DNA of 64,000 bases from Inquilinus limosus_F (GCF_051487185.1 NZ_JAHVDK010000028.1:1-64000), one strand, 5' to 3'; positions 1 through 9,257 are shown, numbered from the stretch's first letter. Notes: a model not told the origin generated them from the letters alone. Made by a program: numbers and translations.

Positions 1-1370
1 TCGATGAGCTCGAGGTCGATCTTGCCGGGGTTCTCGAGCTTGTGGTCGGTGCCGATCGGCAGGTAGACGGCCTCGTTCTCGCGCAGGATGCGGGACTGGC
101 CCTCCATGGTGACGCGGGCGGTGCCGGAGAGCACGACCCAGTGCTCGGAGCGGTGGTAGTGGCGCTGCAGGGCGATGGCCTGGCCGGGGTGGATNAGGAC
201 GCGCTTGACCTGGAAGCGGTCGCCGGCGTGCAGCGACTTGACGGTGCCCCAGGGACGGTAGATCTCGCGGTGGATGACGGCCTCGGGGCGCTTGGCCGCC
301 TTGAGTTTGTCGGTGACGGCCTTGACGTCCTGGACCTTGTCCTTGGCGGCGACGAGGACGGCGTCGTCGGTGGCGATGACGATGGCGTCGTCGAGNCCGA
401 TGACGGCGGTGAGGATGCCGTCGGAGCGGACCAGGCAGTTGCGCGAGGCCAGCGCCAGGGCGTCGCCCTGGGTGAGGTTGCCGTCGGCGTCGCGGTCGCC
501 GATCTCCCACANGGACGACCAGGAGCCGACATCGGTCCAGCCGATCGCGGCCGGGACGATGCCGGCGCGGTCGGTCTTCTCCATCACCGCGTGGTCGATC
601 GAGATCGAGGGGGCCTGGACGAAGGCGGCGGGGTCGAGGCGNAGGAAGGTGAGGTCGCGCGAGGCGGCCTTGAGCGCGGCGTCGGCGGCGGCGAGCACGG
701 CCGGGGCGTGGCGGGCGGCCTCGGCCAGGTACTGGCCGGCGGNGAACAGGAAGATGCCGGCGTTCCACAGGTGGCGGCCCTCGGCGAGGAAGCGCTCGGC
801 GGTCTCGCGCGGCGGCTTCTCGACGAAGCGGGCGACGGTGCGGGCGCCGGGGGCGNCCGGGATCTCGTCGCCGGGCAGGATGTAGCCGTAGCCGGTCTCG
901 GGCGCGGTCGGCCGCATGCCGAAGGTCATGAGATGGCCGGCGCGGGCGGCCGGGGNNGCGGNGGCGATGGCGGCGCGGAAGCCCTTGGGGTCGGCGATGT
1001 GGTGGTCGGCCGGCAGCACCAGCATCAGGGTGTCGGGGTCGCGGTCGGCGAGAAAGCGGGCGGCGACGGCGACGGCCGGGGCGGTGTTGCGGGCCGAGGG
1101 CTCGAGGATGATGGCGTCGGGCGCGACGCCGATCTGGCGCATCTGCTCGGCGACGACGAAGCGGTGGTCGTCGGCGCAGATGAACACCGGCGCGGCGAAG
1201 CCGTCGGCCTCGCCGACCCGCACCACCGTCTCCTGGATCATCGTCCGGCCCGACACCAGCGGCAGGAACTGCTTGGGATAGCCCGCCCGCGACAGCGGCC
1301 ACAGCCGCGTCCCGGACCCGCCCGACAACACCACCGGCACCACCGCCGAATTCAACACTGCGAAACCCAT
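1..1370 (-). CDS. manC: Mannose-1-phosphate guanylyltransferase / mannose-6-phosphate isomerase (partial, C-terminus off window)
   Basis: This bifunctional enzyme makes GDP-mannose in the cytoplasm. The N-terminal nucleotidyltransferase domain carries the signature LSGGSGTRLWPLSR (about residues 15-28) and the PKQFLPL motif. A mid-protein segment reads FVEKPPRETAERFL and WNAGIF, typical of the family. The C-terminal cupin (PMI) domain is seen as RPWGTVKSLHAGDRFQVKR, then HYHRSEHW and the metal-site region before the edge. About 456 codons are present, so only some 15-20 residues of a usual 470-480 are missing. The ATG at 1368-1370 is the only start giving the full nucleotidyltransferase motif. 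Nine ambiguous bases (195, 396, 512, 642, 743, 856, 956, 957, 962) interrupt the gene without breaking the frame. It begins the GDP-mannose supply for the nearby glycosyltransferases. Confidence 0.93.
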   Translation of the reverse strand, partial: MGFAVLNSAVVPVVLSGGSGTRLWPLSRAGYPKQFLPLVSGRTMIQETVVRVGEADGFAAPVFICADDHRFVVAEQMRQIGVAPDAIILEPSARNTAPAVAVAARFLADRDPDTLMLVLPADHHIADPKGFRAAIAXXXPAARAGHLMTFGMRPTAPETGYGYILPGDEIPXAPGARTVARFVEKPPRETAERFLAEGRHLWNAGIFLFXAGQYLAEAARHAPAVLAAADAALKAASRDLTFXRLDPAAFVQAPSISIDHAVMEKTDRAGIVPAAIGWTDVGSWSSXWEIGDRDADGNLTQGDALALASRNCLVRSDGILTAVIXLDDAIVIATDDAVLVAAKDKVQDVKAVTDKLKAAKRPEAVIHREIYRPWGTVKSLHAGDRFQVKRVXIHPGQAIALQRHYHRSEHWVVLSGTARVTMEGQSRILRENEAVYLPIGTDHKLENPGKIDLELI

Positions 1371-1622
1371 CTAATTCCGGGAAAATCTTCCGATATTCCG
1401 AACTTCTTCCGGTGATGACATACCGAATTATGAAGTCCGGGAAGCGGAGCACTCTCCCGACATCCGATGGTGTGGGGTTTCCGCCGCTGGACCGACACGA
1501 AACCAGATTTCGCGTCGTTATAATTTGAATTTAGGTGCGCTGCAGCATAGTCTTCGATTCCGGACGGCGCGTCCAGTCGCCCGTTCAAAACCATGGTTTC
1601 CCCGGTCGAAGGATCGTCGGCG

Positions 1623-4241
1623 ATGAAGATTCAAGCCTTGGTCGCAGCTGTGATTCCTGATGCCTCCGGTTCGGCGATCGATCCCAACGAGTTGCAGGAT
1701 CTGATCGATGCGGCGGATTGGGACGGCGTGAATGCGCTGTCCCGGCAGTCCCGCACCGCCTCGTCCCGGGACGAGGCGGCGGGGATGCCACCGACCCGGC
1801 GCACCGCCCTGCTCGACCGGCTGTACAGCGTGGCCCGGGATTCGGACGAAGATTTCGACCCCGCGGCTGCGGCCAAGGCGGCCGCGGCGCTGTGCCTGTC
1901 GCAGCACAACCATGTGCTGTCGCCGCTCGACCAGCCGGCGATCGGCGGCATCTTCGTCGAGGACGGCATGCTCCATCTCTGGGGCATCAACCAGCTCGAC
2001 CCGGCCCAACCGGTCGATCTCGGCCTGGTGATCGACGGCCGCCGGATCTTCGACGCACGGACCGATCCCGCCACCGGCCGGGTGGCCTTCGCCGCCACCC
2101 GCATGCATGGCCGCCACCGCTCGCTCGGCTTCGAGCTCGACGGCACGGTGGTCCCCGGCCCCGCCTTCACCGGCCTGTCCTTCTGGAAGGATCCGGACGC
2201 GCTGCACGAGCTGGCCGACCACCTGACCGACATACTCGGCCGCACCGCCTATCTCGGCGCCCGCTACAAGTCCAAGTGCGACCTACCGAAGACCATGGCG
2301 CGCCTAGACGCCAATGGCGACGACAAGGTCAAGGGCCGGATCCCCGAGTTCGTCCGCTATATGGCGAACAAGTACGATTGCGACACCAAGAACCTGGTCG
2401 GCTACTACGGCACGGCGCAGTGGATCATCTCCGACATCATGGAGTATGCCGACCGCCGCGCCATCTTCTGCATGACCAACGAGATCCATGAGGCGCTGTC
2501 CGAGGGCGTGTTCAACAAACGCGCCCTGAAGAACGACGTCTCGCTGGCGCTGTTCGCCTTCTGGCGCCGGCACTACCAGCACATCGACATCTTCAGCGAC
2601 GAGGGGCTGCGCAAGGTCCAGTACAAGTTCGCCACCGCGCCCTTCATCAGCGACAAGAACAACCAGCTGCTGATCTCGAAGGCGCTGAAGGAGCGGCTGA
2701 GCCAGGTGGTCGACGCCTACCGCACCCGGGCCCTGCCCTGGAGCTGGTACTGGCTGTTCCGGCATGAGGACGAGGGCACCACCCACAAGATGATGGAGGC
2801 CGGCTACGCGCTGACCCTGTCGTTCAAGGAGGTGCTGGCCGATCTGGTCGAGGAGAACCGCTGCTCCTTCAACCCGCGCAACTGGATGTCCTACTGGGGC
2901 TCGACGCCGCCGGAGGTCACGGGCCACTTCACCCGCTTCGACCTGGCCCTGATCTCGCTTCTGAACGGCCGGTCGGTGCCGGAGGAGCTGATCGCCGAGC
3001 GCGGGCCGGAGGCGCTGCGCCAGCAGCTGATCGACGCGGTCTACAGCCGCGCCCCGCGGCTCGCCGCGATCTCGGCGGTGGCGCCCGAGCTGGCGGCCGC
3101 GCCGGCGGCGGAGCCGGCGATCCAGCGCGTCGACCTGGTGATCATCGGCCATGCCAACGGCACCGGCCTCGGCCGCAACCTCAACATGTTCGTCGAGGCG
3201 CTGTCGGACTTCGATCCGCTGGTGTTCAACGCCGATGACGGCCAGTGCGTCAACTCCGAGGGGCGCTATCGCGAGGACATGAATCTGCGCGCCCGGGTGG
3301 TCCTGCTCTGCGTCAACGCCGACCGGGCGCCGGAGATGATCGCCCGCTTCGCCCCGATCTGCGAGGACGCGCACATCATCGGCTTCTATCTCTGGGAGAC
3401 CGACACGCCGCCGGAGACCCATCTCCTCGGCGCCAATGCGGTTGACGAGATCTGGGCCCCGTCCGGCTTCGTCGCCGAGGGCTACCGCAAGATCACCTCG
3501 ACCCCGATCAGCAACGTCCGCAAGGGCCTGGCGCAGCCGCCGGCCCGGGTGTTCAGCCCGTTCCTCGACCGCTTCCGGCGCAGCCCCAGCGAGTTGATCT
3601 TCCTGTCGCTGGCCGAATTCGGCTCCTCGATCGTGCGCAAGAACCCGCTGGCCGTGGTCAAGGCCTTCCAGCAGGCCTTCCCCGAGGGCGAGGAGGAGGT
3701 CCGGCTGCTGCTGAAGATGCGCGAGATCGACCCCGCGCACTGGAGCAACTTCGACGGCTATTGGGAAGAGGTGGAGGAGCGGATCACCGGCGACAGCCGG
3801 ATCGAGATCGTCGAAGGCAACCTGACCGACGCGGAATACTGGTCGCTGATCGCCTCCTCCGACGTCTTCGTCGCGCTGCATCGGGCCGAGGGCTTCGGCT
3901 ACGGCATCGCCGATGCGATGATGCTGGGCAAGCCGGTGATCGTCTCCAACTACTCCGGCACCCAGGACTTCTGCGATCCGGACAACTCCTTCCTGGTCGG
4001 GGTCGATATCGTGCCGACGCCGCCGGAGCAGATGCGCAGCAAGTCCTATGTCGGCCATTGGGCCAGCCCGCGGATCGATCAGGCGGCGGCGGCGATGCGC
4101 GCCATCCTGACCAACCCCGAGGGGGCCAAGGCCCGGGCGCTGAAGGGCCAGGCCCGGATCCTTGCCGACTACAACTTCGACGACTGGAAGAGCGGTCTGT
4201 CGACCCGGATCCGAGACCACCTCGCGCGGCTGGCCGGCTGA
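1623..4241 (+). CDS. Large glycosyltransferase with GT4 C-terminal domain
   Basis: The 872-residue cytoplasmic protein has no signal peptide. The C-terminal half (from about residue 500, VIIGHANGTGLGRN) is a Rossmann-type GT-B glycosyltransferase. It has the EGFGYGIADAMMLGKPVI donor-site motif around residues 750-785, typical of GT4 retaining enzymes. The first ~500 residues match nothing I recognise; they hold repeated Trp/Tyr-rich helical segments. The start at 1623 is chosen because GAAGGA lies 9 nt upstream; an in-frame ATG at 1593 has no ribosome site. It stands divergent from manC and next to mannose-sugar genes, so it probably adds sugars, perhaps mannose, to the exported polysaccharide. 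Donor and acceptor are unknown. Confidence 0.85.
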   Translation: MKIQALVAAVIPDASGSAIDPNELQDLIDAADWDGVNALSRQSRTASSRDEAAGMPPTRRTALLDRLYSVARDSDEDFDPAAAAKAAAALCLSQHNHVLSPLDQPAIGGIFVEDGMLHLWGINQLDPAQPVDLGLVIDGRRIFDARTDPATGRVAFAATRMHGRHRSLGFELDGTVVPGPAFTGLSFWKDPDALHELADHLTDILGRTAYLGARYKSKCDLPKTMARLDANGDDKVKGRIPEFVRYMANKYDCDTKNLVGYYGTAQWIISDIMEYADRRAIFCMTNEIHEALSEGVFNKRALKNDVSLALFAFWRRHYQHIDIFSDEGLRKVQYKFATAPFISDKNNQLLISKALKERLSQVVDAYRTRALPWSWYWLFRHEDEGTTHKMMEAGYALTLSFKEVLADLVEENRCSFNPRNWMSYWGSTPPEVTGHFTRFDLALISLLNGRSVPEELIAERGPEALRQQLIDAVYSRAPRLAAISAVAPELAAAPAAEPAIQRVDLVIIGHANGTGLGRNLNMFVEALSDFDPLVFNADDGQCVNSEGRYREDMNLRARVVLLCVNADRAPEMIARFAPICEDAHIIGFYLWETDTPPETHLLGANAVDEIWAPSGFVAEGYRKITSTPISNVRKGLAQPPARVFSPFLDRFRRSPSELIFLSLAEFGSSIVRKNPLAVVKAFQQAFPEGEEEVRLLLKMREIDPAHWSNFDGYWEEVEERITGDSRIEIVEGNLTDAEYWSLIASSDVFVALHRAEGFGYGIADAMMLGKPVIVSNYSGTQDFCDPDNSFLVGVDIVPTPPEQMRSKSYVGHWASPRIDQAAAAMRAILTNPEGAKARALKGQARILADYNFDDWKSGLSTRIRDHLARLAG

Positions 4242-4273
4242 GGGCACCGAAACCTGGTCTCTGCAATGACACT

Positions 4274-4356
4274 GTAGGTCGGGTTCGCCCGCAGGGCGAA
4301 CCCGACATCCCGCCACCCGCTCATGGTGTCGGGTTCGCTACCGCGACCCGACCTAC
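4274..4356. repeat. Compound palindromic (REP-like) element
   Basis: Four short arms form two nested inverted repeats. GTAGGTCGGGTTCGC (4274-4288) faces GCGACCCGACCTAC (4343-4356), and GCGAACCCGACA (4296-4307) faces TGTCGGGTTCGC (4327-4338). The element lies between the convergent glycosyltransferase and epimerase genes, a usual place for REP/BIME repeats, and could also act as a bidirectional terminator. No second copy was spotted in the window. Confidence 0.65.
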
Positions 4357-4370
4357 GGTCCGAATCCCTT

Positions 4371-4404
4371 CGCCTCTCCCGCCCCGCGGGAGGGGGCGGA
4401 GGCG
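4371..4404 (-). terminator. GC-rich hairpin downstream of the epimerase gene
   Basis: CGCCTC (4371-4376) pairs with GAGGCG (about 4398-4403) around a GC-rich core containing CCCG/CGGG. It begins 8 nt after the stop of the minus-strand epimerase gene. There is no clear U-tract, so intrinsic termination is only a guess. Confidence 0.35.
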
Positions 4405-4411
4405 CTTGCCC

Positions 4412-5635
4412 TCAGGCCGCGGCGCCGGCCAAAGGCGCGTCCAGGGCGCCGGTGGCGAAGGCCTTCTCCAGCTCCTCGATCGCGCAGATGATGTGGTAGA
4501 AGCTGCTGGCCGGCGCCGGTTCCTCGACGAAGGTGCCGTCGGGCTGCAGCTTGTCGCGCCACAGGCCGGGTACCGGCACCTCGAGATAGGTCAGCAGCGC
4601 GGTCACGCCGGCGACGATCCGGCCGCGCCACAGCGCCTTCTCCCGCTCGGTCGCGGCGATACCGGCCAGGGCCACCGCCGCCTTGATCCGCTCGGTCTGC
4701 GGCCACAGCCGGGCGCCGGAATCGACCGGCGCGCCGTCGTCGAGGATGGCGTTGACGGCGACGTTGCGGATCGGGTCGACGCCGGTGGCTTCGGCCGCCT
4801 CGGCCATGCGCCGGGCGGCGGCGATCGCATCGTCGCGGCCGCGCAGCCTGCCCCAGCGGACCAGCAGCCAGGCCCATTCGAACAGGTGTCCGGGCTCGAC
4901 GATGCGGCCGTCCCGGCCGGGTGCCGGCCGCCAGTCGCCGTCGAAGAACTCACGCAGATAGCCGGTCGCCGGGTCGATGAAGCGGGACAGCGACAGCTCG
5001 GCGATCTCATCGGCCAACTTGTGCCAGGCCGGCTGGTCCGGGCCGGAGCCGAGCTCGACCCAGGCCAGCGACGCCTCCAGCAGATGCATATGCGGGTTGG
5101 CCAGCAGCGGCAGCTTGCGCGGCGCCGCCTCCTCGAAGCCGCCCAGCGGGTGCTTCAACGTCGCCTCCAGCCGTTGCCGCAGGCGCGTCGCCGCCGCGGT
5201 CAGCGGCGCCGGGTCGGCGACCACGGTGCCGGCGACGGCCAGGGCGAACAGGGCGAAGGCCTGGTCGTACAGCACCACGCTGTCGTCCAGCGTGGCGCCG
5301 TCGGGCCCGACCAGGGTGCGGAAGGTCCCGTCCGGCCGCTCATAGGCGCGGCGGAAGAAGGCCAGGCCGTGCTCCACCGCCTGGCGCGACGGGCCGGACC
5401 AGCCCAGCCGGCCGGCGACGGCATAGGCGAAGACCTGCCGCGCCTGCACCCGGGCGCGCCGCGGCTCGATGCAGGGGTTGCCGTCGAGTGCCAGCCGCTC
5501 GTGGAAACCGCCGCGCTCGCGGTCGGCGCCGGTCTCCCACCAGATCGGCAAGGCCTGGGTGGTCAGCCAGGTCATCAGCCGGTCGCGCAGGCCCTGCAGG
5601 GCGGCACTCTGCTCGGTCGGGGTCGGGGTGGTCAT
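4412..5635 (-). CDS. AGE-family sugar epimerase/isomerase (N-acylglucosamine 2-epimerase fold)
   Basis: The ~407-residue protein has the (alpha/alpha)6-barrel AGE fold. Near the N-terminus it shows WWETGADRERGGFHE, followed by RRARVQARQVFAYA, both typical of the family. NPHMHLLEASLAW in the middle and FYHIICAIEELEKA near the end supply the conserved His/Glu catalytic-type residues. Family members isomerise mannose/glucose, mannose-6-phosphate or N-acylglucosamine. Lying 25 nt after phosphomannomutase, it most plausibly feeds mannose or mannose-6-phosphate into GDP-mannose. The second of two adjacent ATGs (5635) is chosen because GGAG lies 6 nt upstream. The exact substrate cannot be read from sequence. 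Confidence 0.83.
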   Translation of the reverse strand: MTTPTPTEQSAALQGLRDRLMTWLTTQALPIWWETGADRERGGFHERLALDGNPCIEPRRARVQARQVFAYAVAGRLGWSGPSRQAVEHGLAFFRRAYERPDGTFRTLVGPDGATLDDSVVLYDQAFALFALAVAGTVVADPAPLTAAATRLRQRLEATLKHPLGGFEEAAPRKLPLLANPHMHLLEASLAWVELGSGPDQPAWHKLADEIAELSLSRFIDPATGYLREFFDGDWRPAPGRDGRIVEPGHLFEWAWLLVRWGRLRGRDDAIAAARRMAEAAEATGVDPIRNVAVNAILDDGAPVDSGARLWPQTERIKAAVALAGIAATEREKALWRGRIVAGVTALLTYLEVPVPGLWRDKLQPDGTFVEEPAPASSFYHIICAIEELEKAFATGALDAPLAGAAA

Positions 5636-5660
5636 CATCGGCTCCAGCGGCAGGTCACTC

Positions 5661-7181
5661 TCAAATCGTCTGATTGTAAGCGCCGACTTCGGGATTCTCA
5701 CGCAGCACGCCGTCGACGGCCCGGAACATCTCGTGCAGCCGGTCCTTCGATACCGGGCTCTCGACCACCACCACCAGCTCCGGCTTGTTGGAGGAGGCGC
5801 GGACCAGCCCCCAGGTGCCGTCCTCGGTCGTCACCCGGATGCCGTTGACGGTGACCAGATCGACGATGCGATGGCCCCCCGGCAAGCCGCCATTGGCGGC
5901 GATGTCCTGGAAGCGCTTCACCACCCGGTCCACCACCTCGTACTTCACCTCGTCGGCGCAGTGCGGCGACATGGTCGGCGACCCCCAGGTCTGCGGCAGG
6001 GCGCGGTACAGATCGGCCATGGTCTTGCTGGGGCTGCGGTCCATCATCTCGCAGACCGCGATGGCGGTGACGAGGCCGTCGTCATAGCCGCGGCCGATCG
6101 GCGGGTTGAAGAAGAAATGGCCGGACTTCTCGAAGCCGGCCAGGGCGTTCAGGTCGCGCACCCGGCGCTTGATATAGGAATGGCCGGTCTTCCAGTAGTC
6201 GGTCTTGGCGCCCTGGGCCTGCAGCACCGGGTCCGCGGCGAACAGGCCGGTCGACTTGACGTCGACCACGAACTGGGCGCCGGGATGCAGCGCCGACAGG
6301 TCGCGCGCCAGCATCACCCCGATCTTGTCGGCGAAGATCTCCTGGCCCTCGTTGTCGACCACGCCGCAGCGGTCGCCGTCGCCGTCGAAGCCGAGGCCGA
6401 AATCGGCGCCGGTCTCCTTCACCTTGGCGGCGATGGCGTGCAGCATCTCCATGTCTTCGGGGTTGGGGTTGTAGTTCGGGAAGGTGTGGTCCAGCTCGAC
6501 GTCTAGCGGGATCACCTCGATGCCGATCGCCTCCAGGACGCGCGGGGCGAAGGCGCCGGCGGTGCCGTTGCCGCAGGCGGCGACGACGCGCATCGGGCGC
6601 GTCACCTTCCGGCCCTCGGTCAGCTCCCGCACATATTGCTCGGCGAAGCCCTTGACGAAGCGGTAGCCGCCGCCGGAGCGCGGCGCGAAGGCGCCGGACA
6701 GCACGATGTCGCGCAGCCGGCCCATCTCCTCCGGCCCGAAGGTGACCGGGCGGCTGCAGCCCATCTTCACCCCGGTCCAGCCATTGTCGTTGTGCGAGGC
6801 GGTGACCATCGCCACGGCCGGGACGTCGAGCGCGAACTGGGCGAAATAGGCCATCGGCGAGACCGCCAGCCCGATGTCGTGCACGGTGCAGCCGGCCGCC
6901 ATCAGCCCCTGCGCCAAGGCGATCTTGATGGCCATGGAATAGCCGCGGAAGTCGTGGCCGACCACCACCTCGGGCCGCACCCCGGCCTCATGCAGATAGG
7001 TGCCGAGGCCGAGCCCGAGCGCCTGCACCCCCATCAGGTTCAGCTCCGGCGGCTTGTCCGATCCGGGATGCCCGAACCACCAGCGGGCGTCGTATTCGCG
7101 GAAGCCGGTCGGCTTCACCAGCGGCGTGGTCTCGAAGGCATAGGTGTTCGGAACCAGCGAGGCGGAAGGCTTCGGAAACAT
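5661..7181 (-). CDS. Phosphomannomutase / phosphoglucomutase
   Basis: The 506-residue alpha-D-phosphohexomutase interconverts mannose-6-P and mannose-1-P (or the glucose pair) in the cytoplasm. The phosphoserine loop TASHNDNGWTG lies near residues 124-134, the metal loop DGDGDRCG near 266-272, and a sugar-binding segment GFEKSGHFFF follows. A C-terminal phosphate-binding segment with RASSNKPEL is also present. Length and motif order fit the AlgC/ManB group. A GAGG sits 7 nt before the ATG at 7181. Together with ManC and the AGE protein it completes a mannose-6-P to GDP-mannose route inside this polysaccharide locus. Confidence 0.93.
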   Translation of the reverse strand: MFPKPSASLVPNTYAFETTPLVKPTGFREYDARWWFGHPGSDKPPELNLMGVQALGLGLGTYLHEAGVRPEVVVGHDFRGYSMAIKIALAQGLMAAGCTVHDIGLAVSPMAYFAQFALDVPAVAMVTASHNDNGWTGVKMGCSRPVTFGPEEMGRLRDIVLSGAFAPRSGGGYRFVKGFAEQYVRELTEGRKVTRPMRVVAACGNGTAGAFAPRVLEAIGIEVIPLDVELDHTFPNYNPNPEDMEMLHAIAAKVKETGADFGLGFDGDGDRCGVVDNEGQEIFADKIGVMLARDLSALHPGAQFVVDVKSTGLFAADPVLQAQGAKTDYWKTGHSYIKRRVRDLNALAGFEKSGHFFFNPPIGRGYDDGLVTAIAVCEMMDRSPSKTMADLYRALPQTWGSPTMSPHCADEVKYEVVDRVVKRFQDIAANGGLPGGHRIVDLVTVNGIRVTTEDGTWGLVRASSNKPELVVVVESPVSKDRLHEMFRAVDGVLRENPEVGAYNQTI

Positions 7182-7230
7182 CGGGATCCTCGGCGGCGGG
7201 AGGGGCGGGGATGGGCAACAGGGACTGGTT

Positions 7231-7252
7231 CGCCGGCCCGGCCGGGCCGGCG
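7231..7252. repeat. Perfect 22-bp GC palindrome
   Basis: CGCCGGCCCGG is followed directly by its exact reverse complement. It sits about 75 nt downstream of the HU gene and upstream of phosphomannomutase on the minus strand. It could be a transcript-stabilising or pausing hairpin; no U-run follows. Confidence 0.4.
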
Positions 7253-7327
7253 GCTACCAAGCGCAGCTCGCGGGAGGGGCCTGCACGCGGAACCCGGCGG
7301 GTGCGGCTGGGTCCCGGTGCGGCGGTC

Positions 7328-7603
7328 TCAGCCGTTCAGGGCTTCGCGGACCGGCTTCGACGGGCTGAACACCACCTTCTTCGAGGCGGCGATCACGATC
7401 GGCTGCCCGGTGGTCGGGTTGCGGCCTTCGCGCTCCGGCCGGATCGCGACCTTGAAGCGGCCGAAGCCCGAGATCGAGACCTGGTCGCCCCGCGCGGCCG
7501 AATCGGTGATCGCCTGGAAGATGGTGGTGACGATGCGCTTCGCCTTCACGCGCGACAGATTATGGTCCTGGGCCAACAGCTCGATCAGTTCAGAGGTGTT
7601 CAT
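7328..7603 (-). CDS. HU/IHF-family nucleoid DNA-binding protein
   Basis: The 91-residue protein is the standard length for HU/IHF. It begins MNTSELIELLAQ, has the core GDQVSISGFGRFKV, and carries the beta-arm motif GRNPTTGQPI (about residues 60-70) that inserts into the DNA minor groove. It ends in a basic VVFSPSK segment. The family binds and bends DNA as dimers. The start at 7603 has GAGGA 6 nt upstream; longer in-frame versions have no ribosome site. It lies between the capsule exporter ATPase gene and phosphomannomutase on the same strand, which is unusual. Whether it is a general HU or a local regulator cannot be told. Confidence 0.92.
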   Translation of the reverse strand: MNTSELIELLAQDHNLSRVKAKRIVTTIFQAITDSAARGDQVSISGFGRFKVAIRPEREGRNPTTGQPIVIAASKKVVFSPSKPVREALNG

Positions 7604-7722
7604 CGAGGGTCCTCTAGATGGCAGTGGGCGCGTCGCACCCGGTGGAAGGGCATGGGCGCTCGATCCCAGGCCCAAGGCGCATGCTCGCGGCGAGCATGTC
7701 GGGAAGGCCGGCGGGCCGGCGA

Positions 7723-8454
7723 TCACGGCGTCGGCACCGGCAACTCGTCATCTTCCTCCTCCTCGACGTCCTCGATCGGCGGATCGTCGTCGGTGGCCGG
7801 CTCGTCGGACTTGAACGCCAGGATGGCGTCGCGCACCGAAGAGAAGGTCTGCAGCCGGGCGTCGGACAGGATGGCGCCGGTATCGGCGAAGCGGCGCAGC
7901 AGGCGCGGCCGCTTGGTGGTGAAGACCAGCGTCGCCTGCTGCCGCCGAGCGTCGACCAGGCGCTCGCACCAGTCGCGGAAGCCGGGTGGGCCGCCGATCA
8001 GCGATTCGTCGGCGAGATAGATGTCGAAGGGCAGGGCGTAGGCGGTGGTGAACAGAAGGCGGCTGCGCTTGTCGCCGGTGAAGGCGGAGAAGGGCTTGTC
8101 GAAATCGGTGCCCAGCCCGGCATGCGCCTCGACGAAGCGGATCACCTCCCTGGCGTCGGCGCCGTAGAGGCGGGCGGTGAACCAGACATTCTCGCGCCCG
8201 GTCATGGTGGTGACGAAGGGGCCGGCGGTGCCGACCAGGAAGGACACCCGCCCCCGGCGCAGCACCCGGCCGGAATCAGGCGGGATGGACCCGGCGATCA
8301 GGCGGATCAGGGTCGATTTGCCGGCGCCGCGCTTGCCCAGGATGCCGACCGTCCGGCCGGATTCGAACACGGCGCTGACATCGTCGAAGACCAGCTTGCT
8401 CTGGCCGGTGCCGTGCGAGCGGTAGCGCTTGCTGACGCGGTCCAGCACGATCAT
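7723..8454 (-). CDS. Capsular polysaccharide ABC exporter, ATP-binding protein (KpsT-like)
   Basis: This 243-residue ATPase powers polysaccharide export across the inner membrane. Walker A is GKRGAGKS (about residues 37-45), a sequence typical of KpsT/Wzt proteins. The signature motif is degenerate (FTGDKRSRL) and Walker B reads DIYLADESL. The C-terminal tail is strongly acidic (a run of Glu/Asp, then PVPTP), which I do not know from canonical KpsT. The ATG at 8454 overlaps the stop of the permease gene (ATGA), so the two are translationally coupled. It works with the following permease and the KpsE-like protein. Confidence 0.9.
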   Translation of the reverse strand: MIVLDRVSKRYRSHGTGQSKLVFDDVSAVFESGRTVGILGKRGAGKSTLIRLIAGSIPPDSGRVLRRGRVSFLVGTAGPFVTTMTGRENVWFTARLYGADAREVIRFVEAHAGLGTDFDKPFSAFTGDKRSRLLFTTAYALPFDIYLADESLIGGPPGFRDWCERLVDARRQQATLVFTTKRPRLLRRFADTGAILSDARLQTFSSVRDAILAFKSDEPATDDDPPIEDVEEEEDDELPVPTP

Positions 8455-9257
8455 TTCGCCGCCATCCTGCGGTTCCGCAGCGCCCGCTCCATGGTGAGGC
8501 CGAGGAAGATCGAGCCGAGCGCCCAGGACAGGAGATAGGTCTTGTCCAGGCACAGCGTCGGATAGGTCGGGTAGAAGCCGGTGCGGAACCACTCCACGCC
8601 GTGCAGCACCGGGTTCCAGACCAGCCAGTCGCGGATCTGCGTCGGCATGTAGTCGGGCACGTAGAACACGGCGCTGAGGAACAGCAGCGACCGGCCGAAC
8701 ACGCCGTAGACCACCGCCCACAGCCGGAAGAAGGAGCCGATCACGCCGTTGACGATGCCGACGCCGATCGCCGCGGCCGTGATCGCGGCGAAGGCGGAGA
8801 TCGCCGTCAGCGGTCGGGCCGGCCAGGCGTCGCGCACCCCGATCACGACATAGATGAAGCTGAACAGCAGCATCGCCACGACCGCGAGCTGCAGCGTCTC
8901 CAGGAACGACCGGGCCAGCATCAGGTCCAGCGGCTTCACCAGCGGCACGCTCTTGGTCAGCCCGCTGCCACGCACCGCGCCCATCGCCTTGGAGGAGATG
9001 TGGACGAAGGTGAAGTACGGGATCATGCCGGTGCCGAGGAACAGCAGCATGCTGGTGCCGAAATCCGCCTGCCGGCCGATCGCGGCGAACACCGTCATCA
9101 TCATGGTCAGCTGCAGCATCGGCTCGAGCATCTCGAGCAGGTAGCTGAGGCGCGAATGCTTGGCGTGCATCCGCATCTCGCGCAGCATCAGCGACACCAC
9201 GACCCGGGCCTGGACCCCGATCGCCTGGCCGAAGCGCGGCGGCGCCAACGCAGTCAT
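8451..9257 (-). CDS. Capsular polysaccharide ABC exporter, permease (KpsM-like, ABC-2 type)
   Basis: The 268-residue inner-membrane protein has about six hydrophobic segments. It carries the N-terminal REMRMHAKHSRLSYLLEMLEP stretch typical of ABC-2 polysaccharide permeases, and PDYMPTQIRDWLVWNPVLHGVEW near the C-terminus, a segment found in KpsM/Wzm proteins. It forms the channel driven by the KpsT-like ATPase whose start overlaps its stop. Upstream lies a 151-nt structured repeat separating it from the KpsE-like gene. Confidence 0.92.
   Translation of the reverse strand: MTALAPPRFGQAIGVQARVVVSLMLREMRMHAKHSRLSYLLEMLEPMLQLTMMMTVFAAIGRQADFGTSMLLFLGTGMIPYFTFVHISSKAMGAVRGSGLTKSVPLVKPLDLMLARSFLETLQLAVVAMLLFSFIYVVIGVRDAWPARPLTAISAFAAITAAAIGVGIVNGVIGSFFRLWAVVYGVFGRSLLFLSAVFYVPDYMPTQIRDWLVWNPVLHGVEWFRTGFYPTYPTLCLDKTYLLSWALGSIFLGLTMERALRNRRMAAK

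Noticed and set aside
42..1415. A long plus-strand frame across the left edge
   Set aside because: It is the antisense shadow of manC, whose minus-strand frame has the complete GGSGTRLWPLSR signature.
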